From Candidatus Kuenenia stuttgartensis (GTDB lineage Bacteria > Planctomycetota > Planctomycetia > Isosphaerales > Isosphaeraceae): a stretch of 8,252 nt of DNA. Below, piece by piece: positions 1 to 6,917 of this stretch. A program made the position numbers and the translations under genes. Under the pieces are notes generated by a model that saw only the letters and a list, made by a program, of their open reading frames with translations, did not search any database and was not told the DNA's origin. Location: positions 1 through 8,252 of the forward strand of contig CAMBZY010000124.1 of NCBI GenBank assembly GCA_945872325.1, read 5' to 3'. Positions within the stretch are counted from its first letter, which is position 1. Every line of letters starts with the position of its first letter.

Positions 1-411
1 CCGAACGTCCTTGGTTTGGCTGGCTTGAAAGCCGGGCTTGAATGGGTTCTTGATCGTGGTGTGGAAGTAAGCCGATTACACGAAGTGGCACTGCTCCAGA
101 AAGTGGTCGATTGGACCGCTGATCACGCTGATCATTGGGCAATCGCTGGTGCGTGGGATCCTGCCCGTCATGTCGGAGCACTTTCGCTGAAGCCGCCTGA
201 AGGCATTGCTCCCTCGGAACTTGGAGCAATTCTGGACACTTCGTTTGCCGTCGCCATTCGTCCTGGTCTGCACTGCGCACCATATATCCACAAGCGTTTG
301 GGAACTTTCCCGGACGGAATGTTGCGGATCAGTCCCGGGCCGTTCAATACACCGGAACATATTGACACCTTTTTGAACGCACTTTCTGAAATCACGGATG
401 GCCTGATTTAA
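1..411 (+). CDS. Cysteine desulfurase-like class V aminotransferase, C-terminal part (5' end outside window)
   Basis: The reading frame is open from base 1 and ends at TAA 409-411, so the 136 visible codons are the C-terminal third of a longer protein; the TTG at 16 is only an internal codon. The visible start, PNVLGLAGLKAGLEW, matches the region after the PLP lysine in class V aminotransferases. The segment RPGLHCAPYIHKRLG, with Cys at codon 92 (bases 274-276), fits the catalytic-cysteine loop of cysteine desulfurases, and RISPGPFNTPEHIDTFLNAL matches the family's C-terminal end. Such enzymes are cytoplasmic, use pyridoxal phosphate and take sulfur from cysteine to give a persulfide and alanine. 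The loop pattern is closest to the 'cysteine desulfurase family protein' group rather than classic IscS, so its sulfur acceptor is unknown. It lies 50 bases upstream of dacB on the same strand. Confidence 0.88.
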   Translation, partial: PNVLGLAGLKAGLEWVLDRGVEVSRLHEVALLQKVVDWTADHADHWAIAGAWDPARHVGALSLKPPEGIAPSELGAILDTSFAVAIRPGLHCAPYIHKRLGTFPDGMLRISPGPFNTPEHIDTFLNALSEITDGLI

Positions 412-461
412 GACAGGCAATTCCAAATTCCATAACCACCGAACCAGACTTAGGGAATTCC

Positions 462-1403
462 ATGCCATCCAGATTGAATCCAACCCTTTGCCTGGCAAGA
501 TTATTCGTTATTATTGCCATTGCTATGAACGGGCTCGCAAGCCCGCTTCAATCAGCAGATACGTTTCACGATGGCATTCAAAGGCTGACTAAGACCTCTG
601 GGTTCGAGAATGGCCAATGGGGCATTCTGGTGGTAGACGCCCTGACTAAGCAGGTTTTATTTGAGCAAAATGCCAATCAGATGTTTGCCCCTGCCTCGGT
701 CACAAAGCTTTATTCGACTGCAGCAGCACTCGAAAAACTTGGCCCTGATTATCGGTTCAAAACGCCCATAAAGCGTCGTGGGGAAGTCGACAGTTCTGGG
801 GTCCTTAAAGGCGATCTGATTCTGGTCGCAAGCGGCGACATGTCCATGGGTGGCCGTACTGCAACCAATGGGACCATGCTTTTTGAAGACAACGACCATA
901 CTTATGGAGGCGATTCGGCAGCCTTGGTCAAAGCCGGTCCACTGCACGGCCTTCAGGAACTTGCCAAGCAGATTGCCAGCTCAGGTGTAAAGCAAGTCAC
1001 TGGCGATGTTTTGGTGGATGATCGCCTGTTCCAGATTTCGCCTTCTAGCGGCAGCGGGCCCCGCAATGTTTCGCCCATCACGATCAACGACAATCTGGTC
1101 GATGTGGTCATCCATGCAGGCGAAAAGCCTGGCGATCCTGCGACTTTCAAACTCGTGCCTGAAACCGCCGCCATGTCTGTTGATCTCCAGGTCGAGACAG
1201 TCGATAAAGACAAGCCTGTAAGTGTTTACATCAACACCACAGGTGCCCGTTCAGTGGTGGTTCGAGGCACAATTCCAATAGGCAAAAAGAACCTGATCAG
1301 GAATTTTGAGATCGCTGATCCAACCTCATGGGCCCGCAGTCTGCTGATCGAAAGGCTCCGAGCATCAGGCGTCAAAATCGCTGCTTCAGCACTGGCCATG
1401 TAG
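462..1403 (+). CDS. dacB: PBP4/DacB N-terminal fragment, up to the amber codon
   Basis: The predicted product is 313 residues from ATG 462, which has AGGG at 452-455 six bases upstream. Residues 1-32 look like a Sec signal peptide: Arg4 and Arg13, a hydrophobic core LFVIIAIAM, and a likely cleavage near LQSA-D at 32-33. This part holds the SVTK motif (79-82) and the large domain usually inserted between SxxK and SxN in PBP4 proteins (about residues 100-290, including VTGDVLVDDRLF and SPITINDNLVDVV). It lacks SxN and KTG, so it should not form a complete active site if translation stops at TAG 1401-1403. Confidence 0.75.
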   Translation: MPSRLNPTLCLARLFVIIAIAMNGLASPLQSADTFHDGIQRLTKTSGFENGQWGILVVDALTKQVLFEQNANQMFAPASVTKLYSTAAALEKLGPDYRFKTPIKRRGEVDSSGVLKGDLILVASGDMSMGGRTATNGTMLFEDNDHTYGGDSAALVKAGPLHGLQELAKQIASSGVKQVTGDVLVDDRLFQISPSSGSGPRNVSPITINDNLVDVVIHAGEKPGDPATFKLVPETAAMSVDLQVETVDKDKPVSVYINTTGARSVVVRGTIPIGKKNLIRNFEIADPTSWARSLLIERLRASGVKIAASALAM

Positions 1404-1433
1404 GATCCGGCAAGTCTTCCATCCAAGTCAGAA

Positions 1434-2072
1434 GTGGCTTCTATGCCAACAGTTGCAGAATACGTGTCACCGCCATTGAGTGAATACGTCAAAGTCATCC
1501 TCAAAGTCAGCCACAATCTGCATGCCAGTACCTTGCCCTCATTGCTTGCCATAACCGACGGGAAAACGTCAGCCATTGATGGTCTTAGAATTCAGGGAAA
1601 GATTTTAAGCAACCTTGGAGTGCAACCTGAGTCGATTAGTTTTGGAGGTGGGGCAGGGGGTGCTCGAGCTGATTTGGTCTCGCCCAAGGCGACTGTAGAC
1701 CTCTTGCTAGCCATGCAGTCACGTCCTGGCTACAACCCCTATTATGAAGCCATGCCGATTTTAGGACGAGATGGGACGCTTGCAAAGTCTGTCGAGCCGA
1801 CCAGCCCGGCCCGAGGCCATGTCCGAGCCAAAACCGGCACCTATTACCTCGAAAATGAGCTGACAGGAAAGACAATCCTGACCAGCAAAGCCCTCGCCGG
1901 TTATATGGAAACAGCTCACGACCGCAAGCTGATTTATTGCATTTTCGTCAACAATGTTCCAATCCGAACGGCATCTGGAGACGATAAGCCTGCTGTCAAT
2001 GCGACCGTAGCCGGCAAACTCTTGGGCAAGATCAGTGAGTGGATCTATCTGAACTGCCCTTCAAAGCCTTAA
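1434..2072 (+). CDS. dacB: PBP4/DacB C-terminal fragment, after the amber codon
   Basis: This is the continuation of the same frame. The longest possible separate product starts at GTG 1434 (212 residues), with an ATG at 1443 as alternative; neither has a convincing Shine-Dalgarno sequence. It contains SHN (residues 26-28), the GGGAGGARADLVSP segment in place of the DGSGLSR region of other PBP4 proteins, and KTGTY (133-137). It has no signal peptide, so a product made separately would stay in the cytoplasm, away from its substrate. It is best read as the second half of the interrupted gene, ending at TAA 2070-2072. Confidence 0.7.
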   Translation: MASMPTVAEYVSPPLSEYVKVILKVSHNLHASTLPSLLAITDGKTSAIDGLRIQGKILSNLGVQPESISFGGGAGGARADLVSPKATVDLLLAMQSRPGYNPYYEAMPILGRDGTLAKSVEPTSPARGHVRAKTGTYYLENELTGKTILTSKALAGYMETAHDRKLIYCIFVNNVPIRTASGDDKPAVNATVAGKLLGKISEWIYLNCPSKP

Positions 2073-2108
2073 ACGCTTGTTTCTTAAAAGGTTAAGTTGG
2101 GCATAGGG

Positions 2109-2945
2109 TTAGTTCTTTATTCCGATCCGATGCACGCCTTGCCCTTGGCCTTGATGAAAATGCGATTGGTTGGTGGTCGGATCAGCGATCTCTTTAAATC
2201 CAGCCTCAGAGAACCACAACTCGACCTCTTCAGGCGTATGGTGACTGACGAATCTAGGTGCGTACCAATCAAGCGTGTCGCAGGCCCTCACTTCCGGATC
2301 TGGGTGCATGGAAACTCCAATGGTCAGGGCATGAATGGCCACTCCAAACCTTCTAACCAGTGCCAATTGGCTCCCCATCAGCCATCGTTTTATTCCACCA
2401 ATCGGAACTGACCAACGGCTCAATCGTTCCAGCCAAGTCACTGGAAGGCGTCTGGCAATGGAACGATGGCCTGCCATAATTCGTTCCACAATCGGGCTTT
2501 GCATCTGATAGACCCAAATCGCCATGCGTCCACCCGGCTTGACACATCGAGCCAGATTCAGAAACGCTCGCTTTGGGTCGGGAGTATGGTCGAGAACCCC
2601 GATCGAATAAACCAGATCGAACTGACCTTCCAATATGGGTGGTCGCATCAGATCTCCGCGAATGATCTGAACATGACTGGCATGATCTTCTGTGATATCT
2701 TGAGCTGCACAAGCAGCTTCCGACAAATCCATCCCAAGGACGGATGCGCCCCAGCTGGCTGCCACTCGTGCATATCTGCCCATGCCGCAGCCACCGTCGA
2801 GCACGGTTATGCCGGCAAATTCGCTCTGTGTCAGGCCTGTTTTCAGCTTCAGCGTAGCTTCGTCTTCTTCCGAACGGACAATTCGGTAACGATTCCACTG
2901 AAGCCCATAAAGCCGCTTTGTTCGATCCTGAGCTTGATTTGCCAT
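2109..2945 (-). CDS. Class I SAM-dependent methyltransferase
   Basis: This is a 278-residue protein starting at ATG (complement of 2943-2945) and ending in TAA. The Rossmann-type fold of class I methyltransferases is clear. Motif I is VLDGGCGMGRYA (residues 48-59). The acidic residue expected to bind the ribose is Asp73 in GMDLS, GDL lies at 97-99, FDLVYSIGVLDHTPDP at 109-124 covers motif II, and VKPGGRMAIWVY (135-146) is motif III. A C-terminal helical region includes DTLDWYAPRFVSHHTPEEVELWFSEAGF (223-250), a pattern seen in UbiE-like and cell-surface or natural-product methyltransferases. No signal peptide is seen, so it should be cytoplasmic. The substrate cannot be read from the sequence. 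It follows tsaB with one base between stop and start, so the two are probably co-transcribed and translationally coupled. Its 3' end faces dacB. Confidence 0.87.
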   Translation of the reverse strand: MANQAQDRTKRLYGLQWNRYRIVRSEEDEATLKLKTGLTQSEFAGITVLDGGCGMGRYARVAASWGASVLGMDLSEAACAAQDITEDHASHVQIIRGDLMRPPILEGQFDLVYSIGVLDHTPDPKRAFLNLARCVKPGGRMAIWVYQMQSPIVERIMAGHRSIARRLPVTWLERLSRWSVPIGGIKRWLMGSQLALVRRFGVAIHALTIGVSMHPDPEVRACDTLDWYAPRFVSHHTPEEVELWFSEAGFKEIADPTTNQSHFHQGQGQGVHRIGIKN

Positions 2946-2946
2946 T

Positions 2947-3699
2947 TCACTTGGACACCGGTAGGTGATTTGATTGGGAAGCCGTCAAGAGACGTTTTTC
3001 TTCGGCTGCACTAGGTCGAATGTAAAGCGGTTCGAGCAAGAGGTGATCAATGGGTGGAGTTTCGGCTGCATAATCAGCAAGCCAGGCGAACATGGATTCT
3101 GAGTTAGGGGCCCAAAGTTGCGGATCGGCTAAAGTCGCGCTGGGCAGACCCAATTTTGGAATCAGCGAAAGCCCTGGTCCAGTCAGAACGATCTCCTTGT
3201 CCAACCAGCGGTTAAGGCTCTCCCAAGTGACAATTTCAGGTTCGTTTTTCTTGATCCAGAGTTTTGTCGAACGATCACGTTCGTAAATTGTCTCATAAAC
3301 CGCACCTCGCTGGGCATCTGCGATACAACCGGCCCGATCGATTTCAGGACCGAGATTAAGAACTGAGAGCAACAGGCTGTCCACCGGAACAACTGGTACA
3401 GCAAGCACATCAGCCAAAGTCTTGGCAATAGCCAGCCCGACCCTGAGTCCAGTATAAGAACCAGGACCAATCCCAACGGCGATCGACTTAAGGTCTTTGA
3501 ATTTAAGTCCTGCGTTGTCCATCAAGACCTTGATCGAGGGCACAAGTTCGCGTCCATGGGTGATGGAGGCGTCGAGTTGGGCGGTAAATTTCTGACTCGT
3601 AGCCATATTTCCAACCACCAGAACACCGTTCCTGGTAGAAGTGTCGATAGCCAGACAGGGCCAGAAATGAGGCAGATCGGACAAGGTGACAGGCTCCAT
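2947..3699 (-). CDS. tsaB: tRNA threonylcarbamoyladenosine biosynthesis protein TsaB
   Basis: TsaB is the scaffold subunit that, with TsaD and TsaE, transfers threonylcarbamoyl to A37 of ANN-decoding tRNAs (t6A) in the cytoplasm. The 250-residue product has the ASKHA-fold start CLAIDTSTRNG (15-25), HGRELVPSIKVLM (48-60), the signature VGIGPGSYTGLRVGLAIAKTLA (75-96), and the C-terminal LLEPLYIRPSAAEEKR (220-236). I chose ATG 3699 because it puts LAIDTS at the usual distance from the N-terminus. The frame stays open to a GTG at 3771, which would add 24 residues with no family resemblance; neither start has a good Shine-Dalgarno site. Its TGA stop is one base from the methyltransferase start. 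The partners tsaC, tsaD and tsaE are not in the window. Confidence 0.9.
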   Translation of the reverse strand: MEPVTLSDLPHFWPCLAIDTSTRNGVLVVGNMATSQKFTAQLDASITHGRELVPSIKVLMDNAGLKFKDLKSIAVGIGPGSYTGLRVGLAIAKTLADVLAVPVVPVDSLLLSVLNLGPEIDRAGCIADAQRGAVYETIYERDRSTKLWIKKNEPEIVTWESLNRWLDKEIVLTGPGLSLIPKLGLPSATLADPQLWAPNSESMFAWLADYAAETPPIDHLLLEPLYIRPSAAEEKRLLTASQSNHLPVSK

Positions 3700-3781
3700 T
3701 AGAGCATTGGAAAGCCGGAAAATCGGCCACTGGAGACTACGTTGATTGAAGCGACTGGAGGGAGTTCGCACACGATTCTTT

Positions 3782-3811
3782 ATTATCTTACATTGATTTT
3801 CTCGTGGTCGA
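3782..3811 (-). promoter_or_regulatory. Candidate sigma70-like promoter for tsaB-methyltransferase
   Basis: Read on the minus strand, TCGACC (3811-3806; four of six matches to TTGACA) is followed after 18 bases by GATAAT (3787-3782; five of six matches to TATAAT). Transcription would begin near 3775, leaving about 75 bases before the preferred tsaB ATG and almost none before the upstream GTG. This was found by eye; hexamers this weak occur by chance. Confidence 0.25.
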
Positions 3812-3821
3812 AATCGAAGAA

Positions 3822-3830
3822 TGATATAGT
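3822..3830 (+). promoter_or_regulatory. Candidate extended -10 promoter for the phosphoesterase gene
   Basis: TGATATAGT fits the extended -10 pattern TGnTATAAT with one mismatch. No good -35 box is found at the right distance, which is tolerated by extended -10 promoters. A start near 3837 would give a leader of about 55 bases to the TTG start codon. It lies within about 50 bases of the minus-strand candidate, so the two would be back to back. Low confidence. Confidence 0.28.
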
Positions 3831-3877
3831 TGGTGGAAATCCATGTGATTCACGGTCGGAAAGATTCGCCAGAAGAA

Positions 3878-3883
3878 GAGGAG
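3878..3883 (+). promoter_or_regulatory. Ribosome binding site that fixes the TTG start of the phosphoesterase
   Basis: GAGGAG, inside a purine run from 3871 to 3883, sits eight bases before TTG 3892. It is the strongest Shine-Dalgarno sequence seen in the window. It decides the start against the upstream in-frame codons, which would add about 50 residues of non-homologous sequence. Confidence 0.7.
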
Positions 3884-3891
3884 CCTCAACC

Positions 3892-4674
3892 TTGCGTCGC
3901 GCCATCCTTAGCGACATCCACGGGAATCTTGAAGCACTCGAGGTTGTCCTGGCGGATATTGAGTCATTGGGAATTGAATCCATCCACTGCCTGGGCGACA
4001 TTGTGGGCTATGGCCCTAACCCTCGTGAGTGCCTTGATTTAGTCATGGCCAAATGCAGCATCTGCCTGCTTGGCAATCACGACATGGGTGCGTTGTGTGA
4101 TCCTGAAGGATTCAACATGAACGCGGAACGTGCCATCTTCTGGACCCGCGAACAACTCGAACGAACCGACGACCCAGGCAACCAAAAACGCCTGGAATTC
4201 CTCGGAGCACTACCCCGATTCCATCAGGACGGAAAATTCCTGTTCGTTCATGGATCTCCCAGAAATCCACTCTCTGAATACGTATTTCCTGACGATGTCT
4301 ACAATCATCGCAAAATCGAACGTCTCTTTACGCTCGTTGATAACTACTGCTTTCAAGGCCATACACATATTCCAGGTGTGTTTACAGAATCTCATCAATT
4401 CCTTGTGCCTAGCGAGTTTGGATACGAAACCGTACTCGAAAACGGCAAAGCCATGATCAATGTCGGGTCTGTCGGCCAACCTCGCGACCGTGATCCCCGA
4501 TCATGCTACCTAATTCTGGATGATGGTGTGGAAAACCCGGGTGAACCAGCTCGGCACGCACCTAAGCTGACATACCGACGGCTGGAATATCCGTTCGAGA
4601 TCACTCGACAGAAGATCCACGCCATCACGTCTCTAGACCGATTTCTAGGCGATCGTTTGTGCATGGGCCATTGA
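3892..4674 (+). CDS. Calcineurin-like metallophosphoesterase (YfcE/MJ0936-type)
   Basis: The product is 260 residues from TTG 3892, chosen because it has a strong ribosome binding site and puts the first metal motif at the N-terminus. The full set of dinuclear-metal motifs is visible: SDIHGN (7-12; Asp8, His10), GDIVGYGPNP (35-44; Asp36), GNHD (61-64; Asn62, His63), VHGSP (119-123; His120) and GHTHIPG (156-162; His157, His159). INVGSVGQPRDRDP (189-202) is the usual end of the Metallophos_2 fold. Such proteins are cytoplasmic metal-dependent phosphomonoesterases, phosphodiesterases or nucleotidases. The physiological substrate cannot be told from sequence. It is divergent from tsaB and 116 bases upstream of yidC on the same strand. 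Confidence 0.88.
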   Translation: MRRAILSDIHGNLEALEVVLADIESLGIESIHCLGDIVGYGPNPRECLDLVMAKCSICLLGNHDMGALCDPEGFNMNAERAIFWTREQLERTDDPGNQKRLEFLGALPRFHQDGKFLFVHGSPRNPLSEYVFPDDVYNHRKIERLFTLVDNYCFQGHTHIPGVFTESHQFLVPSEFGYETVLENGKAMINVGSVGQPRDRDPRSCYLILDDGVENPGEPARHAPKLTYRRLEYPFEITRQKIHAITSLDRFLGDRLCMGH

Positions 4675-4701
4675 CGAACAGGCCCTGGTTGGATCTATCA
4701 T
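4671..4701 (+). promoter_or_regulatory. Candidate promoter upstream of yidC
   Basis: TTGACG (4671-4676; five of six matches to the -35 consensus, overlapping the phosphoesterase TGA stop) is followed after 19 bases by TATCAT (4696-4701; five of six matches to the -10 consensus). The spacer is two bases longer than ideal. A start near 4708 would leave about 80 bases of leader before yidC, holding two small inverted repeats (CGATT/AATCG at 4704-4716 and CGCCA/TGGCG at 4733-4748). Confidence 0.33.
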
Positions 4702-4790
4702 AGCGATTACGAATCGTCTTTGAACGACATTTCGCCACCGAACTGGCGTGTCGATTCCGCATCTTTCCCGTGACTGGACTTGAGTTGAGA

Positions 4791-6878
4791 ATGAACGAGC
4801 AGAAGCGGTTTTTCCTTTTCCTCATGATTTCGTTCCTGACCATGTTCGGTCTACAGATCGCACTTGAGCAAGCCGGATATTTTCCAAAGCCTGACCCTGA
4901 AGCCAAAGCCAAGGCGGATGCTGCCAAAAAGGTTGCTGATGCAGCCATTGCTCCAGCAATCAAACCATCAGAAATTAAACCCGGTGAGCCCGCTAAAGCC
5001 AATCTGACCGCACCTCCGAAAGAAACTTTTAAAGAGGAAAAAGTTGAACTTGGTTCAACTGATCCGCTATCTGGCTATAGATTTAAGCTGAGCCTCTCAA
5101 ATCGCGGCGCTGGTGTCGTACTGGCTGAAAGCTCTCAGTTTGCAGCCGACCACCTGCCAGGGCAGGATATTCAAGACAAGCTCAAACTGATCCAAAGCGA
5201 ACCTGCTTCACCCGATAGTCTTACGCTTGAAATTCGCAACATCGATGGCGAAGAAAAGCCGATCAATCTGGCGAATATCAACTGGGAAATCGTTCGCGAT
5301 AAGCCTGACTCAAAGCCCGTCACAACCGAAGCCGAAACGGAAAAGGTCGCCTTCCGACATGCTTCCACCGATGTGCCCGGCCTGACCATCACGAAAACCT
5401 TTCGCCTGACCAAAGGCCGGGATGACGTGTCAATGGATATCAAGCTCGAAAGCACACAGGATCATAGCGTAACCTATCGCCTCTTAGGCCCTTACGGACT
5501 CCCTCTGGAAGGCCAGTGGTACAGCTACACCTATCGCGACCTCTTCTTCGCTCCAACAGACATACGCGCCAGCTTGATTAGCCGAACTTCGGCGAATGTT
5601 GCAAAGTCGTCTGACCCATCCGCAGGCTATCCTGCGGAACAAGTCACCATTCCAATCCGGTTTGCTGGTGTTGAAACTCAGTATTTCGCTGACTTTATAG
5701 AGATGAAGTCCGCTTCTGGAGCAGATCCAAACTGGATCGCCGAAGCAACAGAACGTCTCGTTGGACCTGTACCTGTCGACCCAAACATGTCGAATATCAC
5801 GGTGAGCCTGACGACAAAACCAGTCCGTCTAGCACCTAACACACCTGTGACGCACGAGTACAGCGTTTTCCTCGGATCAAAGACCAAGCAAAACCTGACG
5901 CCTTATAACGCTATTGAACTGACCACCTATCGGCGAGGTTGGGCTGTGCCCGGCTCACGCCTGCTCGCCCGATCGTTCATCAGCCCTTTGCTTGACACCA
6001 CTTACGCCGCCACAAAATATTTCTTTGGCCTGTTTGGAGCCAAACGTGGCAGCTATGGAGTGGCCATTATCCTACTCACAGCTGTGGTTCGCTCCATGAT
6101 CTTCCCGCTCTCCCGCAAGCAGGCAATCACAGCCAAGCGGATGCAGGATCTTGCCCCGCAAATGGCCTCGATCAAGGAAAAGCACAAGGACGACCGCGAG
6201 CGACAAGGCCGCGAGACAATGGACCTCTACAAACAGGCTGGAGTGAATCCGTTTTCTGGATGCCTCATCGCCATGATCCAGCTCCCCGTTTTCATGGGAC
6301 TATGGCAGACGCTGAACAATAGTGTGGCGTTGCGTCATGCTCCCTTCCTCTACATTGATAATCTGGCCGCACCTGACGCCCTCTTCAAGTTCCCTCAGGC
6401 CATCCCGTTCCTGGGCGACTATTTTAATATCCTGCCTCTGGTTTCCGTCATCTTGATGTACGTCCAAATGAAGCTCTTCTCTCCTCCACCGGCCAATGAA
6501 GAGGCTGAAATGCAGCAGAAGATGTTCTCTGTGATGATGGTTTTCATGAGCTTCATGTTCTACAAAGTGCCTTCAGGGCTTGGCCTTTACTTCATCACTT
6601 CAAGTCTCTGGGCTCTTGGCGAGCGGCTCCTCTTGCCAAAATTGGTCAAATCAGGCCCGGCTTTAGTACTATCATCCGATTCAGGTTCTGCGAATGCCTC
6701 TTCCTTCAGGTCGTCAACAAAAGAAAGCACGGCCTCAAAACCAGCGACTGGCTGGCGTGCGAAATGGCAGCAACTTCTTGAAGAAGCTGATAAGCAGAGG
6801 ACGATTCAAAACGACGATAAACGCCCAGGCCAGCCCAAAGGCGGCGGCAAGGATCGTCCAAACCGCGGCAAGCGTTGA
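4791..6878 (+). CDS. yidC: Membrane protein insertase YidC
   Basis: YidC inserts and folds inner-membrane proteins, alone or with SecYEG. The 695-residue product has the long bacterial form: an N-terminal membrane anchor (residues 6-26), an Ala/Lys/Pro-rich linker (about 34-85), the large periplasmic domain (about 86-370; TKTFRLTKGRDDVSMDI and YRDLFFAPTDI are typical), and the conserved 60KD_IMP/Oxa1 domain (about 405-617). In the last, VVRSMIFPLSRKQ holds Arg434, matching the hydrophilic-groove arginine of E. coli YidC. A cytoplasmic coiled hairpin (441-485) and the membrane segments around 490-508, 543-562, 577-591 and 595-612 follow. The final 40 or so residues are strongly basic. I chose ATG 4791; a GTG at 4770 would add seven residues before the anchor. 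mnmE follows after 39 bases, as in many bacteria. Confidence 0.95.
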   Translation: MNEQKRFFLFLMISFLTMFGLQIALEQAGYFPKPDPEAKAKADAAKKVADAAIAPAIKPSEIKPGEPAKANLTAPPKETFKEEKVELGSTDPLSGYRFKLSLSNRGAGVVLAESSQFAADHLPGQDIQDKLKLIQSEPASPDSLTLEIRNIDGEEKPINLANINWEIVRDKPDSKPVTTEAETEKVAFRHASTDVPGLTITKTFRLTKGRDDVSMDIKLESTQDHSVTYRLLGPYGLPLEGQWYSYTYRDLFFAPTDIRASLISRTSANVAKSSDPSAGYPAEQVTIPIRFAGVETQYFADFIEMKSASGADPNWIAEATERLVGPVPVDPNMSNITVSLTTKPVRLAPNTPVTHEYSVFLGSKTKQNLTPYNAIELTTYRRGWAVPGSRLLARSFISPLLDTTYAATKYFFGLFGAKRGSYGVAIILLTAVVRSMIFPLSRKQAITAKRMQDLAPQMASIKEKHKDDRERQGRETMDLYKQAGVNPFSGCLIAMIQLPVFMGLWQTLNNSVALRHAPFLYIDNLAAPDALFKFPQAIPFLGDYFNILPLVSVILMYVQMKLFSPPPANEEAEMQQKMFSVMMVFMSFMFYKVPSGLGLYFITSSLWALGERLLLPKLVKSGPALVLSSDSGSANASSFRSSTKESTASKPATGWRAKWQQLLEEADKQRTIQNDDKRPGQPKGGGKDRPNRGKR

Positions 6879-6917
6879 TTTGGATCGTGTTTCGGCTGAT
6901 CAAATGGGATGGACTAA

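Larger units (their letters stand above)
462..2072 (+). pseudogene. dacB: D-alanyl-D-alanine carboxypeptidase/endopeptidase (PBP4, peptidase S13), interrupted by in-frame amber codon
   Basis: Reading through TAG 1401-1403 gives one continuous frame of 536 codons, plausible for exported PBP4 (DacB) proteins, which trim and cleave peptidoglycan cross-bridges in the periplasm. All three penicillin-binding motifs are present in order in that frame: SVTK at residues 79-82 (nucleophile Ser79, Lys82), SHN at 350-352 and KTG at 457-459. The two halves are in the same phase with no frameshift, and homology continues on both sides (LIERLRASGVKI before; SPPLSEYVKVILKVSHNLHAS after). The stop falls in a presumed surface loop just before the SxN segment. 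Either the gene is a recent nonsense mutant, the base is a sequencing error, or the codon is read through. The absence of other visible decay favours a recent or artefactual change. Without read-through neither half could be a working enzyme. Confidence 0.8.

Noticed and set aside
362..367. Perfect TTGACA -35 box upstream of dacB
   Set aside because: It lies inside coding sequence and the correctly spaced position (TCTGAA, 385-390) matches the -10 consensus at only three of six bases.
401..418. GCCTG/CAGGC stem across the stop codon of the first gene, considered as a terminator
   Set aside because: It has only a five-base stem with an eight-base loop and is not followed by a T-run.
419..461. 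Three copies of AATTCC upstream of dacB (419-424, 426-431, 456-461)
   Set aside because: The repeats are six bases long with irregular spacing (7 and 30), and chance is an adequate explanation.
76..498. Minus-strand open frame of 140 codons
   Set aside because: It is antisense to the cysteine desulfurase-like gene and the dacB start, with no recognisable motif or ribosome binding site.
1434..2072. The downstream dacB half as an independent, functional split protein
   Set aside because: It lacks SxxK and a signal peptide, and neither GTG 1434 nor ATG 1443 has a good ribosome binding site.
2083..2096. CTTAA-aagg-TTAAG hairpin between the convergent dacB and methyltransferase genes, considered as a terminator
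   Set aside because: The stem is five bases and almost all A-T, with no adjacent T-run on either strand.
2353..2898. Second minus-strand open frame of 181 codons
   Set aside because: It is another frame of the methyltransferase gene; the true frame has all SAM-binding motifs, while this one is rich in Ser, Arg and Cys without motifs.
2466..3014. Plus-strand open frame of 182 codons
   Set aside because: It lies antisense to the methyltransferase and the end of tsaB, both with clear family motifs, and its translation shows no domain-like pattern.
3742..3891. A 50-residue N-terminal extension of the phosphoesterase
   Set aside because: The extension has no family resemblance, while TTG 3892 has GAGGAG eight bases upstream and places SDIHGN at the normal N-terminal position.
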